DNA of 64,000 nucleotides from Mesobacillus subterraneus (GCF_020524355.2 NZ_CP129019.1:4462001-4526000); one strand, 5' to 3'; shown: positions 1 to 10,371, counted from the first letter of the stretch. The notes: generated by a model not told the origin, from the sequence alone. Numbers and translations are program-made.

Positions 1-119
1 TGGTAGATTAATTCTGCTGTAAGAATCATTAATGGCAAGCCAACACCAATCGTTGCAAATATGATGTGGAATGCCATCGTGGTGCCAAATAAGGAGCGTG
101 CAATTAAAACGTTGTCCAT
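1..119 (-). CDS. cydA: Cytochrome bd ubiquinol oxidase subunit I, 5' end only
   Basis: The 39 N-terminal codons are present; the gene runs off the left edge. The protein begins MDNVLIARSLFGTTMAFHII, then a hydrophobic stretch with IGVGLPLMILTAELIY, the first membrane helix typical of CydA. The family forms the quinol-oxidising, heme b/d-containing subunit of the cytochrome bd terminal oxidase in the cytoplasmic membrane. The start is ATG at 117-119 with a weak GAAGGGA upstream. It is divergent from degV. With so little sequence, the choice between CydA and a YthA-type paralogue cannot be made. Confidence 0.8.
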   Translation of the reverse strand, partial: MDNVLIARSLFGTTMAFHIIFATIGVGLPLMILTAELIY

Positions 120-408
120 AATGTTTAGTCCCTTCAAAGAATTTATCCTCATTTATTATTTTCACCTTGAAGGAATCTATGTATAAAAAAAGGAAAAAAA
201 CGGTTCGATTAGTTAAATATAGTTTATTAAATCACTTTAAGTTGCACTTTTCGAATGCTTCCATAATCAATGAATGGCTAAAACTTCGATCCTTTATTTT
301 CCATTATTGTCCAAACCAATAGTTTACGGAATAAGCCTTAAAAAATATGTATTAACTTAAGTAGCGATTAGGTTAAGATAAGGGGAGTCACTTACTTGGA
401 GGATACAG
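120..408. other. Divergent intergenic region cydA/degV
   Basis: About 290 bp between two divergent starts. It is AT-rich and must hold both promoters. I see no convincing palindromic operator, riboswitch or repeat in it. Confidence 0.4.
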
Positions 409-1272
409 ATGATAAAAATTATGGCTGATTCAACTTGTGATTTATCGAAGGAAGTTCTTGAATTATATGACATTAGTTTAGCACCACTGACAATAAATAT
501 TGAGGGCAAGCTATATAAAGATCGAGTGGATATTGAGCCGAATGATTTCTTTGGGATGTTGGAAGGGTTAAATGAGCATCCAACAACAGGGATGCCAAGT
601 CCGGAAGAATACCTTAAGATCATAAAGGAAGCCGTGAATGATGGATGCACGGAAATTTTATGTGTATGTATGTCCAGCGGGACAAGCGGTGCGTATCAAT
701 CAGCTGTGTTAGCTAAAGATTATTTTTATGAAGAATCACCTGAGTCGACCGTTAACATCCATATAGTCGATTCTAAATGCATGAGCCATGGCAGCGGCTG
801 GTTAATCATGAAAAGTGCGATGATGCGAGAGCAGGGAGCATCGTTTGATGAAATCATCCAATTTAATGAAACATACAAAACAAAAGTGAAACACTTCCTA
901 TCTGTTGATGACCTAAATCATTTAATCAAGAGTGGCAGACTCACGAATGCAAGTGCATTTATCGGCAAGATTCTTATGCTCAAGCCAATCATGACGATGA
1001 AGCAAGGAAAAGGAGCAATCGTTGCAAAGGAAAGAGGCCGTAATAGAGTACTGAGGCATTATGTACAAGAGTTCATTAAACGAAACGACAAGGAAATGAC
1101 AGAATTTATTCTCATTGGATATACATCGGATAAGACCGTTGCTGAAACGCTAAAACAAAAGATCCTGGAAGAAGCAGGATTTTCAGGTGCTATTTATATC
1201 ATGCAAATGGGAGTTTCTGTTGGAACCCATGTAGGTCCGGGAGCCATATCAATGTTTTTTGTAGAGAATTAA
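409..1272 (+). CDS. DegV family fatty-acid-binding protein
   Basis: A 287-residue protein, the usual DegV length. The N-terminal MADSTCDLS (residues 5-13), TTGMPSP (59-65) and SSGTSGAYQS (89-98) are the conserved DegV signatures. In the family the two lobes enclose a single fatty acid; some members act as FakB, presenting fatty acid to the FakA kinase for phospholipid synthesis. No FakA-like gene is nearby, so the specific role is inferred only from the family. The ATG at 409 has GGAGG at 398-402. The gene stands alone, divergent from cydA. Confidence 0.93.
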   Translation: MIKIMADSTCDLSKEVLELYDISLAPLTINIEGKLYKDRVDIEPNDFFGMLEGLNEHPTTGMPSPEEYLKIIKEAVNDGCTEILCVCMSSGTSGAYQSAVLAKDYFYEESPESTVNIHIVDSKCMSHGSGWLIMKSAMMREQGASFDEIIQFNETYKTKVKHFLSVDDLNHLIKSGRLTNASAFIGKILMLKPIMTMKQGKGAIVAKERGRNRVLRHYVQEFIKRNDKEMTEFILIGYTSDKTVAETLKQKILEEAGFSGAIYIMQMGVSVGTHVGPGAISMFFVEN

Positions 1273-1522
1273 GATAATAGAGTTTTTCAGTTCTGATGCT
1301 TGCTTTTCAGTAGATTTAGCTTTCTTCTAAACCTTGTGGAGAGACTTCTCACTTTTTTACTATGGAAAAATAGTTTATAATAATCAGTAAATAGTAGATA
1401 TTTTAAAGTATAAGTTATTATAATAGATTATGTTATGGTTTTAACATGGATGGAAAAGGTGTGCTATCAGGTGAGAGCGAAACAGCGCACCTACTATAAT
1501 ATAAGGGATAAGGAAGGGTATA

Positions 1523-3022
1523 ATGAGCAACATACAGAAAGCAACAGACGTTATCTTAATTGGTGCCGGAGTCATGAGTGCGACGTTGGGATCCTTACTG
1601 AAAGAGTTAGCACCAGACTGGGACATTAAAGTGTTTGAAAAACTAGCTTCTGCTGGTGAAGAGAGCTCCAATGAATGGAATAATGCGGGTACTGGGCATG
1701 CTGCTCTGTGTGAGTTGAATTATACACCTGAAAAACCCGACGGTTCGATAGATATTAGCAAGGCAATTAACGTAAATGAGCAATTTCAAATTTCAAGACA
1801 ATTTTGGTCTTATCTGGTGAAGAGCAATTTGATTCGTAATCCGCAGGACTTTATCAGGGCGCTGCCACATATGAGTCTAGTAGAAGGCGAAAAAAATGTT
1901 GAGTTTTTGAAAAAACGATTTAAAGCGCTTTCAGATATTCCTATGTTTCAGGGGATGGAATACTCTGAAGACACTGAAAAACTGAAAGAATGGATTCCGT
2001 TAGTCATGGAAGGCCGTACCACGAATGATCCGATTGCGGCAACTAAAATTGACTCAGGAACGGATGTTAACTTTGGTGCGTTAACTCGCATGTTGTTTGA
2101 GCATTTGGAGAGTAAAAATGTCGAGATTAACTATCACCATAGTGTTAAAGATATCAATCGTACAAGTGATGGCTTATGGGAACTAAAAGTGCAAAACCTT
2201 GAAAGCGGTAAAACGGAATATCATACTGCGAAATTCATTTTTATCGGCGGCGGAGGCGGAAGTCTGCCATTACTGCAAAAGACAGGTATTCCTGAATCAA
2301 AACGTATTGGCGGATTCCCTGTTAGTGGACTGTTCATGGTCTGCAACAACCCAGAAGTCGTAGAGCAGCACCATGCTAAAGTTTACGGAAAAGCAAAGGT
2401 TGGCGCTCCTCCGATGTCTGTTCCGCACCTTGATACAAGGTTTATCGATAACAAGAAGAGCTTGCTGTTTGGGCCGTATGCCGGTTTCTCACCAAAGTTC
2501 TTAAAAACAGGCTCTAATCTTGATTTAATCAGTACTGTAAAACCGAATAACGTGATTACAATGTTGGCAGCAGGCATGAAAGAAATGGCATTGACTAAGT
2601 ATTTGATCGAGCAAGTGATGCTCTCTCATGAAAAAAGGATGGAAGAACTCCGTGAGTTTATTCCTAATGCTAAGAGCGAGGATTGGAGTATCGTAGTAGC
2701 AGGACAGCGGGTACAGGTTATCAAAGATACCGAAACTGGCAAAGGGACACTACAGTTCGGTACAGAGGTTGTAAGTGCCGCTGATGGGTCAGTAGCCGCA
2801 TTGCTAGGTGCATCACCTGGTGCATCTACTGCCGTAAACGTCATGCTGGAAGTGTTGGAAAAATGCTTCCCTGAGCAGATGTTTGGTTGGAAAGATAAAA
2901 TAAAGGAAATGGTCCCTACCTATGGCGTGTCATTAGTGGATAATCCGCAGCTGTTCCATGAGATTCATGAAACTACAGCGACGACACTGGGCTTAAATGA
3001 AAAAGAGAGAGTGTATAGCTGA
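1523..3022 (+). CDS. mqo: Malate:quinone oxidoreductase
   Basis: A 499-residue FAD protein matching the family length. A dinucleotide-binding GAGVMS motif sits at residues 14-19, and the N-terminal segment [20 protein letters not shown] is the characteristic Mqo flavin region. Mqo oxidises L-malate to oxaloacetate and passes electrons directly to the quinone pool, as a membrane-associated alternative to NAD-malate dehydrogenase. The ATG at 1523 follows AAGGAAGGG. A TATAAT lies at 1495-1500, but no good -35 is visible. It is monocistronic, ended by a hairpin, and faces ahpF across a repeat array. Confidence 0.95.
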   Translation: MSNIQKATDVILIGAGVMSATLGSLLKELAPDWDIKVFEKLASAGEESSNEWNNAGTGHAALCELNYTPEKPDGSIDISKAINVNEQFQISRQFWSYLVKSNLIRNPQDFIRALPHMSLVEGEKNVEFLKKRFKALSDIPMFQGMEYSEDTEKLKEWIPLVMEGRTTNDPIAATKIDSGTDVNFGALTRMLFEHLESKNVEINYHHSVKDINRTSDGLWELKVQNLESGKTEYHTAKFIFIGGGGGSLPLLQKTGIPESKRIGGFPVSGLFMVCNNPEVVEQHHAKVYGKAKVGAPPMSVPHLDTRFIDNKKSLLFGPYAGFSPKFLKTGSNLDLISTVKPNNVITMLAAGMKEMALTKYLIEQVMLSHEKRMEELREFIPNAKSEDWSIVVAGQRVQVIKDTETGKGTLQFGTEVVSAADGSVAALLGASPGASTAVNVMLEVLEKCFPEQMFGWKDKIKEMVPTYGVSLVDNPQLFHEIHETTATTLGLNEKERVYS

Positions 3023-3037
3023 TTTGCTAGATGACTA

Positions 3038-3071
3038 GAACCTTTGATCCAAGTTGGATTGAAGGTTTTTT
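3038..3071 (+). terminator. Rho-independent terminator of mqo
   Basis: AACCTTTGATCC pairs with GGATTGAAGGTT around a short loop and is followed by a T run. Confidence 0.8.
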
Positions 3072-3212
3072 GTTAGGTGGAGAGTAAATTTAATACTAGG
3101 GTTATATTACTTTCTGCAGGTATGGTCCTCGTTATTTAGACGCTTTTAACGGGTAGGTCCAGGGCTAGGGCTACGGCCACGGCCACGGCTATCTAGAGTA
3201 CGTTGTTATTAA

Positions 3213-4026
3213 GACAGCTTTTAAGGAAAAGAGGGCAAAGCTGTCAAGAAAGAGCTGTTATTGTGACAGGTTTCAGCTGAAAGAGGCCAAAGCTGTCAAG
3301 AAAGAGCTGATATTGTGACAGGTTTCAGGTGAAAGAGGGCAAAGCTGTCAAGAAAGAGCTGTTATTGTGACAGGTTTCAGGTGAAAGAGGGCAAAGCTGT
3401 CAAGAAAGAGCTGTTATTGTGACAGGTTTCAGGTGAAAGAGGGCAAAGCTGTCAAGAAAGAGCTGTTATTGTGACAGGTATCAGGTGAAAGAGGGCAAAG
3501 CTGTCAAGAAAAGTCCGTTATTGTGACAGGTTTCAGGGAAAGAGCCCAAAGCTGTCAAGAAAAGCCGGTTATTGTGACAGGTTTGAGGTGTAAGAGCCCA
3601 AAGCTGTCAAGAAAGAGCTGTTATTGTGACAGGTTTCAGCTGAAAGAGGGCAAAGCTGTCAAGAAAGAGCTGTTATTGTGACAGGTTTCAGGTGAAAGAG
3701 GGCAAAGCTGTCAAGAAAGAGCTGTTATTGTGACAGGTTTCAGGTGAAAGAGGGCAAAGCTGTCAAGAAAGAGCTGTTATTGTGACAGGTTTCAGGTGAA
3801 AGAGCCCAAAGCTGTCAAGAAAAGTCCGTTATTGTGACAGGTTTCAGGTGAAAGAGCCCAAAGCTGTCAAGAAAGAGCTGTTATTGTGACAGGTATCAGG
3901 TGAAAGAGGGCAAAGCTGTCAAGAAAGAGCTGTTATTGTGACAGGTATCAGGTGAAAGAGCCCAAAGCTGTCAAGAAAAGGCCGTTATTGTGACAGGTTT
4001 CAGGTGAAAGAGGTTAAAGCTGTCAA
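3213..4026. repeat. 52-bp tandem array 1 (16 units, TGTC/GACA half-sites)
   Basis: Sixteen CTGTCA boxes start at 3241, 3293, 3345, 3397, 3449, 3501, 3552, 3604, 3656, 3708, 3760, 3812, 3864, 3916, 3968 and 4020. Every step is 52 bp except one of 51. Each CTGTCA is followed 23 bp later by TGACAG, the inverted half-site, and the next CTGTCA comes 29 bp after that. The linker is a variant of GTTTCAGGTGAAAGAGGGC. The last unit has lost its right arm, and a lone GACAG arm at 3213 precedes the first. The array fills the gap between the convergent genes mqo and ahpF. There is no open reading frame with a ribosome site. Function unknown. Confidence 0.97.
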
Positions 4027-4090
4027 GAAAAGATCGTTATTTAGTTAGGTAGGGCGTGTTGACGTAAATAATCTATCTAATTCAAACAAC

Positions 4091-4132
4091 AAAAAAACCG
4101 CTCGACTGCCATTCCGGCAGCAAAGCGGTTTT
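4091..4132 (-). terminator. Rho-independent terminator of ahpF
   Basis: On the minus strand AAAACCGCT pairs with AGCGGTTTT, with inner TGCC/GGCA, followed by a T run. Confidence 0.85.
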
Positions 4133-4136
4133 ATCT

Positions 4137-5666
4137 TTAGTTCCGAATCAAGTAATCAAAAGCACCCAATGATGCGGTTGCACCTGATCCCATGGAGATG
4201 ATGATTTGCTTGTATGCACTGTCCGTGCAATCGCCTGCAGCAAAGACACCAGGAAGGTCTGTAGCGCCATGCTTGTTCACGACGATCTCACCGAAGCGAG
4301 TGCGCTCAAGCGTGTCTCCCAGCCATTCTGTGTTCGGTACAAGGCCAATCTGGACGAATACACCCTGTAATTCAACGTGGTGTTCTTCACCTGTATCACG
4401 GTCAATGTATGAAATCCCGTTTACTTTGTCAGTTCCCGTGATTTCTTTTGTTTGTGCGTTCTTGACGACTGTTACGTTAGGAAGGCTGTTTAGGCGCTCC
4501 TGCAGGACAGCATCGGCTTTTAATTCTGGCATGAATTCCAGCACTGTCACATGTTTAACGATACCCGCTAGGTCGATGGCTGCTTCAACACCAGAGTTTC
4601 CTCCGCCGATGACAGCAACATCTTTTCCTTCAAACAATGGTCCGTCACAGTGAGGGCAGTAGGCAACGCCTTTGTTCTTGAACTCTGCTTCTCCTGGAAC
4701 GTTGACATTACGCCAGCGGGCACCAGTGGAAATGATCACGGTCTTGCTCTTCAAAACAGCACCATTTTCAAGTTCTACCTCGATAAGTTCTTTCTTCTCA
4801 AGGCGTGTGGCACGCTGCAGGTTCATGATATCAACGCCATACTCTTTAACGTGCTCCTCAAGGCTTGCAACAAGCTTTGGACCTTCAGTATGCTTCACGC
4901 TGATGAAGTTCTCAATCCCCAAAGTATCCATTACCTGTCCGCCGAAGCGTTCAGCGACAATACCTGTACGGATGCCTTTACGAGCAGCATAGATAGCCGC
5001 GCTTGATCCAGCAGGTCCTCCGCCGATAACAAGAACATCGTAAGGGTCTTTGTCATTGAGCTCTGATGCATCAGGACCAGAACCCATTTTAGCAAGGATT
5101 TCTTCCAGTGACATACGTCCGCTTCCGAATGGCTCGCCATTCAGCATTACTGTTGGCACAGCCATGATCTGTTTAGTTTCAACTTCATCTTTAAAAGCTG
5201 CACCGTCAATCATCGTATGGGAGATATCAGGATTTAAAACACTCATTACATTTAAAGCCTGAACCACATCAGGGCAGTTATGGCAGCTCAGGCTGACATA
5301 AGTTTCAAAACGATATTCCTCTTTGATCGCTTTTACCTGATCGATGACTTTCTGGTCTACCTTAGGAGCTCTTCCGCTAACTTGCAGCAGAGCAAGGACT
5401 AATGAAGTGAATTCATGTCCTAAAGGGATGCCCGCAAAAGTCACGCCAGTGTCTTCACCAGGACGGTTGACACTGAAGCTAGGTGTTCTTTCTAATTCGG
5501 CATGCTCCACTTTGATGTGGGATGACATTGTTGCCAATTCATCGACTAAAGCCAGCATATCTCGTGATACATCATCCGATCCTGCGCTAACTTTAAGCAG
5601 CACATCGCCCTCCATCATTTGAAGATATTGGGCTAATTGTGCTTTTATATCTGCATCTAATAACAT
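4137..5666 (-). CDS. ahpF: Alkyl hydroperoxide reductase subunit F
   Basis: A 509-residue flavoprotein, the normal AhpF length. It has an N-terminal double-thioredoxin-fold domain with redox pair CHNC (Cys128/Cys131), then a thioredoxin-reductase-like domain with GGGPAG near 215-220, a second nucleotide site GGGNSG, and active pair CPHC (Cys337/Cys340). It transfers electrons from NADH to AhpC. The ATG at 5666 lies 13 bp after the ahpC stop, with AAGGGG upstream, so the two genes form one operon under the PerR-boxed promoter upstream of ahpC. Confidence 0.97.
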   Translation of the reverse strand: MLLDADIKAQLAQYLQMMEGDVLLKVSAGSDDVSRDMLALVDELATMSSHIKVEHAELERTPSFSVNRPGEDTGVTFAGIPLGHEFTSLVLALLQVSGRAPKVDQKVIDQVKAIKEEYRFETYVSLSCHNCPDVVQALNVMSVLNPDISHTMIDGAAFKDEVETKQIMAVPTVMLNGEPFGSGRMSLEEILAKMGSGPDASELNDKDPYDVLVIGGGPAGSSAAIYAARKGIRTGIVAERFGGQVMDTLGIENFISVKHTEGPKLVASLEEHVKEYGVDIMNLQRATRLEKKELIEVELENGAVLKSKTVIISTGARWRNVNVPGEAEFKNKGVAYCPHCDGPLFEGKDVAVIGGGNSGVEAAIDLAGIVKHVTVLEFMPELKADAVLQERLNSLPNVTVVKNAQTKEITGTDKVNGISYIDRDTGEEHHVELQGVFVQIGLVPNTEWLGDTLERTRFGEIVVNKHGATDLPGVFAAGDCTDSAYKQIIISMGSGATASLGAFDYLIRN

Positions 5667-5679
5667 GGGTGAGTACCCC

Positions 5680-6243
5680 TTAAATCTTTCCTACAAGATC
5701 AAGGCTTGGCTTAAGAGTTTCTCCGCCTTCTTGCCATTTAGCAGGGCAAACTTCGCCTGGGTTGTTGCGTACATATTGTGCAGCTTTTAGCTTGCTTACA
5801 ACCTGGCTAGCGTCACGGCCGATTCCGCCTGCATTGATTTCAACAGTTTGGATAACGCCGTCTGGATCGATGATGAATGTTCCGCGCTCTGCAAGACCAT
5901 CTTCTTCGTTCAATACATCGAAGTTGCGAGAAATCTTCTGTGAAGGGTCTCCGATCATGATGTACTCGATTTTGCCAATCGCTTCAGAGTGGTCATGCCA
6001 TGCTTTGTGAGTGAAGTGAGTATCAGTAGATACAGAGTATACTTCAGCTCCCATTTCTTTTAATGTAGCATATTCGTTTTGCATGTCTTCAAGCTCAGTA
6101 GGGCATACGAATGTGAAGTCTGCTGGATAGAAGACAACTACGCTCCACTTACCTTTAAGGTTTTCTTCAGTAACAGTGATGAATTCACCCTTTTGGAATG
6201 CGTTTGCTGTGAATGGTAAAACTTGAGTGCCGATTAATGCCAT
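5680..6243 (-). CDS. ahpC: Peroxiredoxin AhpC
   Basis: A 187-residue typical 2-Cys peroxiredoxin. The peroxidatic cysteine is Cys47 in FTFVCPTE and the resolving cysteine is Cys166 in GEVCPAKW. It reduces H2O2 and organic hydroperoxides and is recycled by AhpF, encoded immediately downstream. It is the first gene of a two-gene operon. A PerR-box-like palindrome and a sigma-A-like promoter lie upstream at 6320-6373, in line with peroxide induction. Confidence 0.98.
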   Translation of the reverse strand: MALIGTQVLPFTANAFQKGEFITVTEENLKGKWSVVVFYPADFTFVCPTELEDMQNEYATLKEMGAEVYSVSTDTHFTHKAWHDHSEAIGKIEYIMIGDPSQKISRNFDVLNEEDGLAERGTFIIDPDGVIQTVEINAGGIGRDASQVVSKLKAAQYVRNNPGEVCPAKWQEGGETLKPSLDLVGKI

Positions 6244-6319
6244 GATTAATTTCCTCCTTGAATGGTTGGATTATTTTTGAAATAGTTTTACTGATGTGTT
6301 CAGTTAACTATTTGGTAAA

Positions 6320-6373
6320 CTAGAATAATTCTAATACAGTAACGATTATTATATAAAACTTATTAAGTGTCAA
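6320..6373 (-). promoter_or_regulatory. ahpCF promoter with PerR box
   Basis: The palindrome CTAGAATAATTCTAA at 6320-6334 matches the B. subtilis PerR consensus (TTATAATNATTATAA) at 11 of 14 defined positions. On the minus strand TTGACA (6368-6373) is followed after 16 bp by TAATAA (6346-6351). This places the palindrome at about the transcription start, where a repressor would block initiation. That PerR binds here is inferred. Confidence 0.75.
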
Positions 6374-6565
6374 GTAATAAACACCACATAGAGTTCTTAA
6401 TAATTATTTCAAAAAAAACATGCATTTATACGGGTTATAAAAATGTAGCCATAATAAGAGCGCAATTGCTTGTACTGAGTGACTAGTCCACTTTTTCCTG
6501 TGAATTCATCTGAAAACTTCTGTATAGTATTAAGTAAATGAAAAATTCTGAAAAGGAGTGATTGA

Positions 6566-7516
6566 ATGAACTCCACTGAAAAAAATCTATCTTTTCCTTA
6601 TCCTTTTAGCGATCGTGATGTATATAGATATTCTAACAATGCCATTCCATTAAATCCACCAATTGCCATTGAATTGACGGAATATTATTTGGATGAAATT
6701 CATTTAAAAAGAAAATTGTTATCCAACCATCCGGAACGCTGTTATTATGCTTCTCCTTTTACAATGGAGTCCCAGTGGGAAGTGCTGGATCTAATCCTTC
6801 ATCACCTTGCCATTTGCTATCCTGAAAAATTCAAACTGGCAGAGAAAAGTAATCAGTGGGTGTTTACTAACCTTCTTACAGGCGAGGAGGAAACATTCAT
6901 ATTTGGTGATCAAACGACTTTGCAATTAGATCCTCTGGATTTTGTCGGCAGGCATGTTCAGGAAGACCTTATTTTAATGATGCAGAGGGATGGTGATCTG
7001 TTCCTGGATGCAGGGCAGCTCTGTTTTCCTGCAAATTGGTCACTATTTTTTGATGCGGGGATGTCATTCAAAGAAATACATAAGCCCATTCCAGGATTTC
7101 AATCAGATTCTCTTGATGATCGCATCCTCCAGTTCTTGATGAGACTCGAGGCAGGAAGCCCATGGTGGAGAAAAAACTGGTCACTAATGGCAGGTAATCG
7201 TCTGGATACATCGCTTGAAACCTTTGCGGAATGGGGGCAGGATCGAAAAAAAGTGACGAAAGAAAATGTTGGCGAGTTTGTGCATATACGGGTGGAGGTC
7301 CAAAAATTATTCCGCCTGCCAAAAAACAATGGAATCTTATTTACGATCCACTCCCATATGCTTCCGCTTGAAAAATTCATTCAGCACACACCGTGGCTGG
7401 AGCAATTTTCAGCAATTCTACATGAACTGCCGTCGTTCATTGCTGACTACAAAGGGATCTCTCTTTACCGGGACGTTGTTTTGGAGTATTTAGAAGATGA
7501 ACTGGAAAAAAGGTGA
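6566..7516 (+). CDS. Heme-dependent oxidative N-demethylase, DUF3445 subunit
   Basis: A 316-residue protein recognisable as the DUF3445 family, the heme-binding PAS-like catalytic subunit of oxidative N-demethylases, which remove a methyl group from secondary amines such as dimethylamine, releasing formaldehyde. Supporting segments include FVGRHVQEDLILM and the tract CFPANWSLFFDAGMSFKEIH. The ATG at 6566 has AAAAGGAGTG upstream. It is the first gene of a tight three-gene operon with a DmmA-like protein and a ferredoxin reductase. The true substrate here is unknown; family knowledge suggests a methylated amine. Confidence 0.85.
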   Translation: MNSTEKNLSFPYPFSDRDVYRYSNNAIPLNPPIAIELTEYYLDEIHLKRKLLSNHPERCYYASPFTMESQWEVLDLILHHLAICYPEKFKLAEKSNQWVFTNLLTGEEETFIFGDQTTLQLDPLDFVGRHVQEDLILMMQRDGDLFLDAGQLCFPANWSLFFDAGMSFKEIHKPIPGFQSDSLDDRILQFLMRLEAGSPWWRKNWSLMAGNRLDTSLETFAEWGQDRKKVTKENVGEFVHIRVEVQKLFRLPKNNGILFTIHSHMLPLEKFIQHTPWLEQFSAILHELPSFIADYKGISLYRDVVLEYLEDELEKR

Positions 7517-7524
7517 TTCCAGAT

Positions 7525-7971
7525 ATGTTTTCATATGCCAAAGGTAAAAGAAAGCTTTTATTTTGTACCGATTCAGAAGGAAATCAAAACTTACATATTC
7601 TCGTTCAGCAGGCATTGAATGAGAATGTACCATTTGAGTTTCATATTTTACAAGAAGAAAGTGACGAAGAAATTGTCAATCAATGGTTCGTAAAGCAGAA
7701 AATGGGTACGTATTTATACATTTCGGGGACATTTGATTTTGTAAAAAGGATACAAGGAGTAGCGATGAAGGCAGGCTTTTCCCAACATGACATGCAATCA
7801 CAAGCTATCGGACCTGTCAGTAAGAAACTGGTTTGCTGCACTTGCCATGGCAAAAATGAAGTATCGAATCAGTCGTATATCGTTTGCGGGCACTGCGGAC
7901 AGGAGCTGGAAATGTCGGATCACTATTCAAGCCGTTTGGATGCGTTTTTGGGTTATATAACGATCAAATAG
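7525..7971 (+). CDS. DmmA-like subunit of amine monooxygenase/demethylase
   Basis: I place the start at ATG 7525, since AAGGTGAT at 7509-7516 is ideally spaced; a GTG at 7513 would overlap the upstream stop but has no good ribosome site. The product is about 148 residues. Its C-terminal half carries CCTC and CGHC pairs in a rubredoxin-like knuckle likely to bind one metal. It resembles the dimethylamine monooxygenase DmmA family. It probably couples electron transfer or assembly between the DUF3445 heme subunit before it and the reductase after it. Confidence 0.75.
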   Translation: MFSYAKGKRKLLFCTDSEGNQNLHILVQQALNENVPFEFHILQEESDEEIVNQWFVKQKMGTYLYISGTFDFVKRIQGVAMKAGFSQHDMQSQAIGPVSKKLVCCTCHGKNEVSNQSYIVCGHCGQELEMSDHYSSRLDAFLGYITIK

Positions 7972-7989
7972 AATAGGAGGAGCTTTTGA

Positions 7990-8949
7990 TTGCATAAGAA
8001 ATCTACCCATGAAGTACGTGTAAAATCAATAATAAAAGAAACGGCAACAATCAAAAGATTCACCCTTCAGGCGCTGAATGGATCGAAGCTGCCGGCATTC
8101 AGCGGGGGATCACATATCACTGCTTATTTGCCGAAAGCTTCGGGGACATTGGAAAGGTCATATTCAATTTTTAATCTATCAGAGCCTGGGTTGCTCGAAA
8201 TAGCAGTTCGACTTGCAGAGCCTTCAACTGGAGGGTCAGAGTACTGGCATCATCATGTCTCTGAAGGGGATATTGTAAAAGTCAGCTATCCGAAGAACCA
8301 TTTTCCATTGAGTTTTCAGGCTAAGCATCATGTTTTTTATGCAGCTGGTATCGGGATTACACCATTTTTATCAATGATGTCTGACCTTAGCGAAAATAAC
8401 CAATCCTTTGAGCTTCATTATGCAGCAAAGTCAAAACAGCAATGCGCCTTTCGGGATTTCCTGAACGAGACTTACCCTGGTAAGTGCCATTTTTATTTTT
8501 CTGAAGGAGAGAATCGGCAGCGTTTGTCAGCAGAGCTGCTTATGGAACACCAAATCGGCACACATGTTTATTTTTGCGGTCCCGAAAAAATGATCCAGGA
8601 ATTCAAGAGTGCAGCAAAAAGCTATGGCTATCCTGCATTCAATATCCATTTTGAACTGTTTGCACCACCTGTGAAAAGGGACACGGTCCCGTTTAGAATA
8701 ACATTGAATCAGAGCGGCAAACATCTTGAAGTGCCTGCAGAACGGTCAATGCTGGATGTCCTCCGTGAAAGTGGAATTGATGTGCCGTATTCCTGCAAAG
8801 TTGGAGGGTGTGGAACATGTGAGGTGAAGGTAGCCGAGGGGGAGATTGACCACTACGATTCCTTCCTGACAGATGAACAGCGGCGCTCCAATGAAACGAT
8901 GCTGAGCTGTATTTCACGGGGGAAGGGAAATGTGCTGATTGACTTATAA
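7990..8949 (+). CDS. FMN/2Fe-2S ferredoxin reductase (PDR/VanB type)
   Basis: A 319-residue phthalate-dioxygenase-reductase-type protein. It has a flavin-binding barrel (RSYSIFN near 55-61), a nucleotide-binding domain (AAGIGITPFLSMM), and a C-terminal plant-type 2Fe-2S ferredoxin domain with cysteines in SCKVGGCGTC and a fourth in LSCIS. It would pass NAD(P)H electrons to the DUF3445 heme subunit. The start is TTG at 7990, supported by AGGAGG at 7975-7980. It is the last gene of the operon, followed by a hairpin shared with the facing transporter. Confidence 0.88.
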   Translation: MHKKSTHEVRVKSIIKETATIKRFTLQALNGSKLPAFSGGSHITAYLPKASGTLERSYSIFNLSEPGLLEIAVRLAEPSTGGSEYWHHHVSEGDIVKVSYPKNHFPLSFQAKHHVFYAAGIGITPFLSMMSDLSENNQSFELHYAAKSKQQCAFRDFLNETYPGKCHFYFSEGENRQRLSAELLMEHQIGTHVYFCGPEKMIQEFKSAAKSYGYPAFNIHFELFAPPVKRDTVPFRITLNQSGKHLEVPAERSMLDVLRESGIDVPYSCKVGGCGTCEVKVAEGEIDHYDSFLTDEQRRSNETMLSCISRGKGNVLIDL

Positions 8950-8960
8950 TTGCATAGTGA

Positions 8961-8994
8961 AGACCGCATCTAAAAGCTGATGCGGTCTCTTTGT
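8961..8994. terminator. Bidirectional terminator, reductase/symporter
   Basis: AGACCGCATC pairs perfectly with GATGCGGTCT around an 8-nt loop. It is the only structure in this 47-bp convergent gap. Confidence 0.85.
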
Positions 8995-8996
8995 CT

Positions 8997-10229
8997 CTAT
9001 TGACCAGCCATTTCGGCTTTCTTTTCAGATTGATCAACTACTGCTGCACCAACGACGTCTCCTACGACATTCGATGCTGTTCCGGCCATGCCGATGATCG
9101 CATCGACGCCAGCAATCAGAGCAACGACCTCAAGCGGCAGATCAAACATCGTCAGCACGACTGACAGGGTCACAAGCCCGGCCGCAGGAATGCCTGCTGT
9201 GCCAATCGAAAGGAGAGTCCCAATCAGGACGATGGTAATGAAATCAGTCAGTGAGAAGCTCACACCTGTTACATTGGCAGCAAAGACGATCGATGCTCCC
9301 ATCCGGAGCGCTCCCCCATCAGAATTGAACACAGCTCCTAAAGGTAAACTGAAATTCACCATTCTCTCGCTGATGCCTGCCTTTTTTGCACTTTCAATCG
9401 CCACTGGCAAAGAGGCAATGCTGCTGGAAGTAAAAAATGCTGTCGTATAGGCATCCTTCGTGTTAACAAAGAAGCTTTTGACCGGAATCTTGAAGAGTTT
9501 CAATGTTCCGCTGTAAACAAAGACCCAAAGAATAATAACTCCAATATAAAATACTGCTGTAAATTCCAATAGGGAAATTAATGTGTCCCAACCCTGTGTG
9601 CCAAATGTGGAAGCACTTATCGCGAAAATACCAATAGGCGCGTATAGGAGGATGCCCTTCAATATCCTGAAGAACACCTCATTTGCCGCTTCTAAAAATG
9701 TTTGCAGCTGAGCTCCGTAGTTTTGGATTTTCTCATCAGCCGCGAATCTCATCCCTGAAATCGTAAAACCAATAATGATTGCAAGGAACAAGATGGCTAT
9801 TAAGTTGCCTGATGTAAAAGCCGAGAAGAAATTATCCGGGACAATATTGAAAATCACGTCAGAAATGGAAGGTGTCGCAGGCTTCTCTACCTCCGCATTA
9901 GGAAGGGTAAGGGAGCTCCCTGGGTTGATCCACAATGCAAGGCTGAGTCCAATTAAGACAGCAGCAGCCGTTGTCGCTCCATAATAAAGAACCAGCTTTC
10001 CGCCTGTCCTGCCTAATTGCGCAGGAATCATTTGATTGACTGCGAGCACAACCGTCAGGAAAACAACGGGTGTAGCGATGAGATTAAGCAATTTTATTAA
10101 CAGTGTTCCAAAAGGTTTGAAAATCTCGTCCTCCGCCCCAAATAGAACGCCAGCTAAAATACCTAAAACGAAGCCGACTGTCATTTTTAAAATAAAAGAT
10201 GAGTTTTTGTATGAATGCCAAATGTTCAC
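8997..10229 (-). CDS. Dicarboxylate/amino acid:cation symporter (DAACS)
   Basis: A 410-residue multi-pass membrane carrier of the GltP/DctA/DctP type. It shows eight or more hydrophobic segments, the serine-rich re-entrant loop FFTSSSIASLPVA, and the substrate/cation region MAGTASNVVGDVVGAAVV. Such proteins import glutamate, aspartate or C4-dicarboxylates with protons or sodium. The substrate cannot be fixed from sequence. The ATG at 10229 has GAGGCGG upstream. It is monocistronic. Confidence 0.92.
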   Translation of the reverse strand: MNIWHSYKNSSFILKMTVGFVLGILAGVLFGAEDEIFKPFGTLLIKLLNLIATPVVFLTVVLAVNQMIPAQLGRTGGKLVLYYGATTAAAVLIGLSLALWINPGSSLTLPNAEVEKPATPSISDVIFNIVPDNFFSAFTSGNLIAILFLAIIIGFTISGMRFAADEKIQNYGAQLQTFLEAANEVFFRILKGILLYAPIGIFAISASTFGTQGWDTLISLLEFTAVFYIGVIILWVFVYSGTLKLFKIPVKSFFVNTKDAYTTAFFTSSSIASLPVAIESAKKAGISERMVNFSLPLGAVFNSDGGALRMGASIVFAANVTGVSFSLTDFITIVLIGTLLSIGTAGIPAAGLVTLSVVLTMFDLPLEVVALIAGVDAIIGMAGTASNVVGDVVGAAVVDQSEKKAEMAGQ

Positions 10230-10371
10230 TTTCTAGAACCGCCTCTTTTTTTATGAATTGTTATGCACTGTTTTGATAGTACTAACTATTAAATTATACT
10301 TGTTTCGAAAAGCAGACAATAGGATTAGTTATAAAAGATAGGATAAATTCTAAGTATTAAGTGCAAAAACT

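Noticed and set aside
3213..4026. CRISPR-like array
   Set aside because: The whole 52-bp unit is repeated with no unique spacers, the repeat contains inverted half-sites, and no cas gene is in the window. The same applies to 28628-29805.
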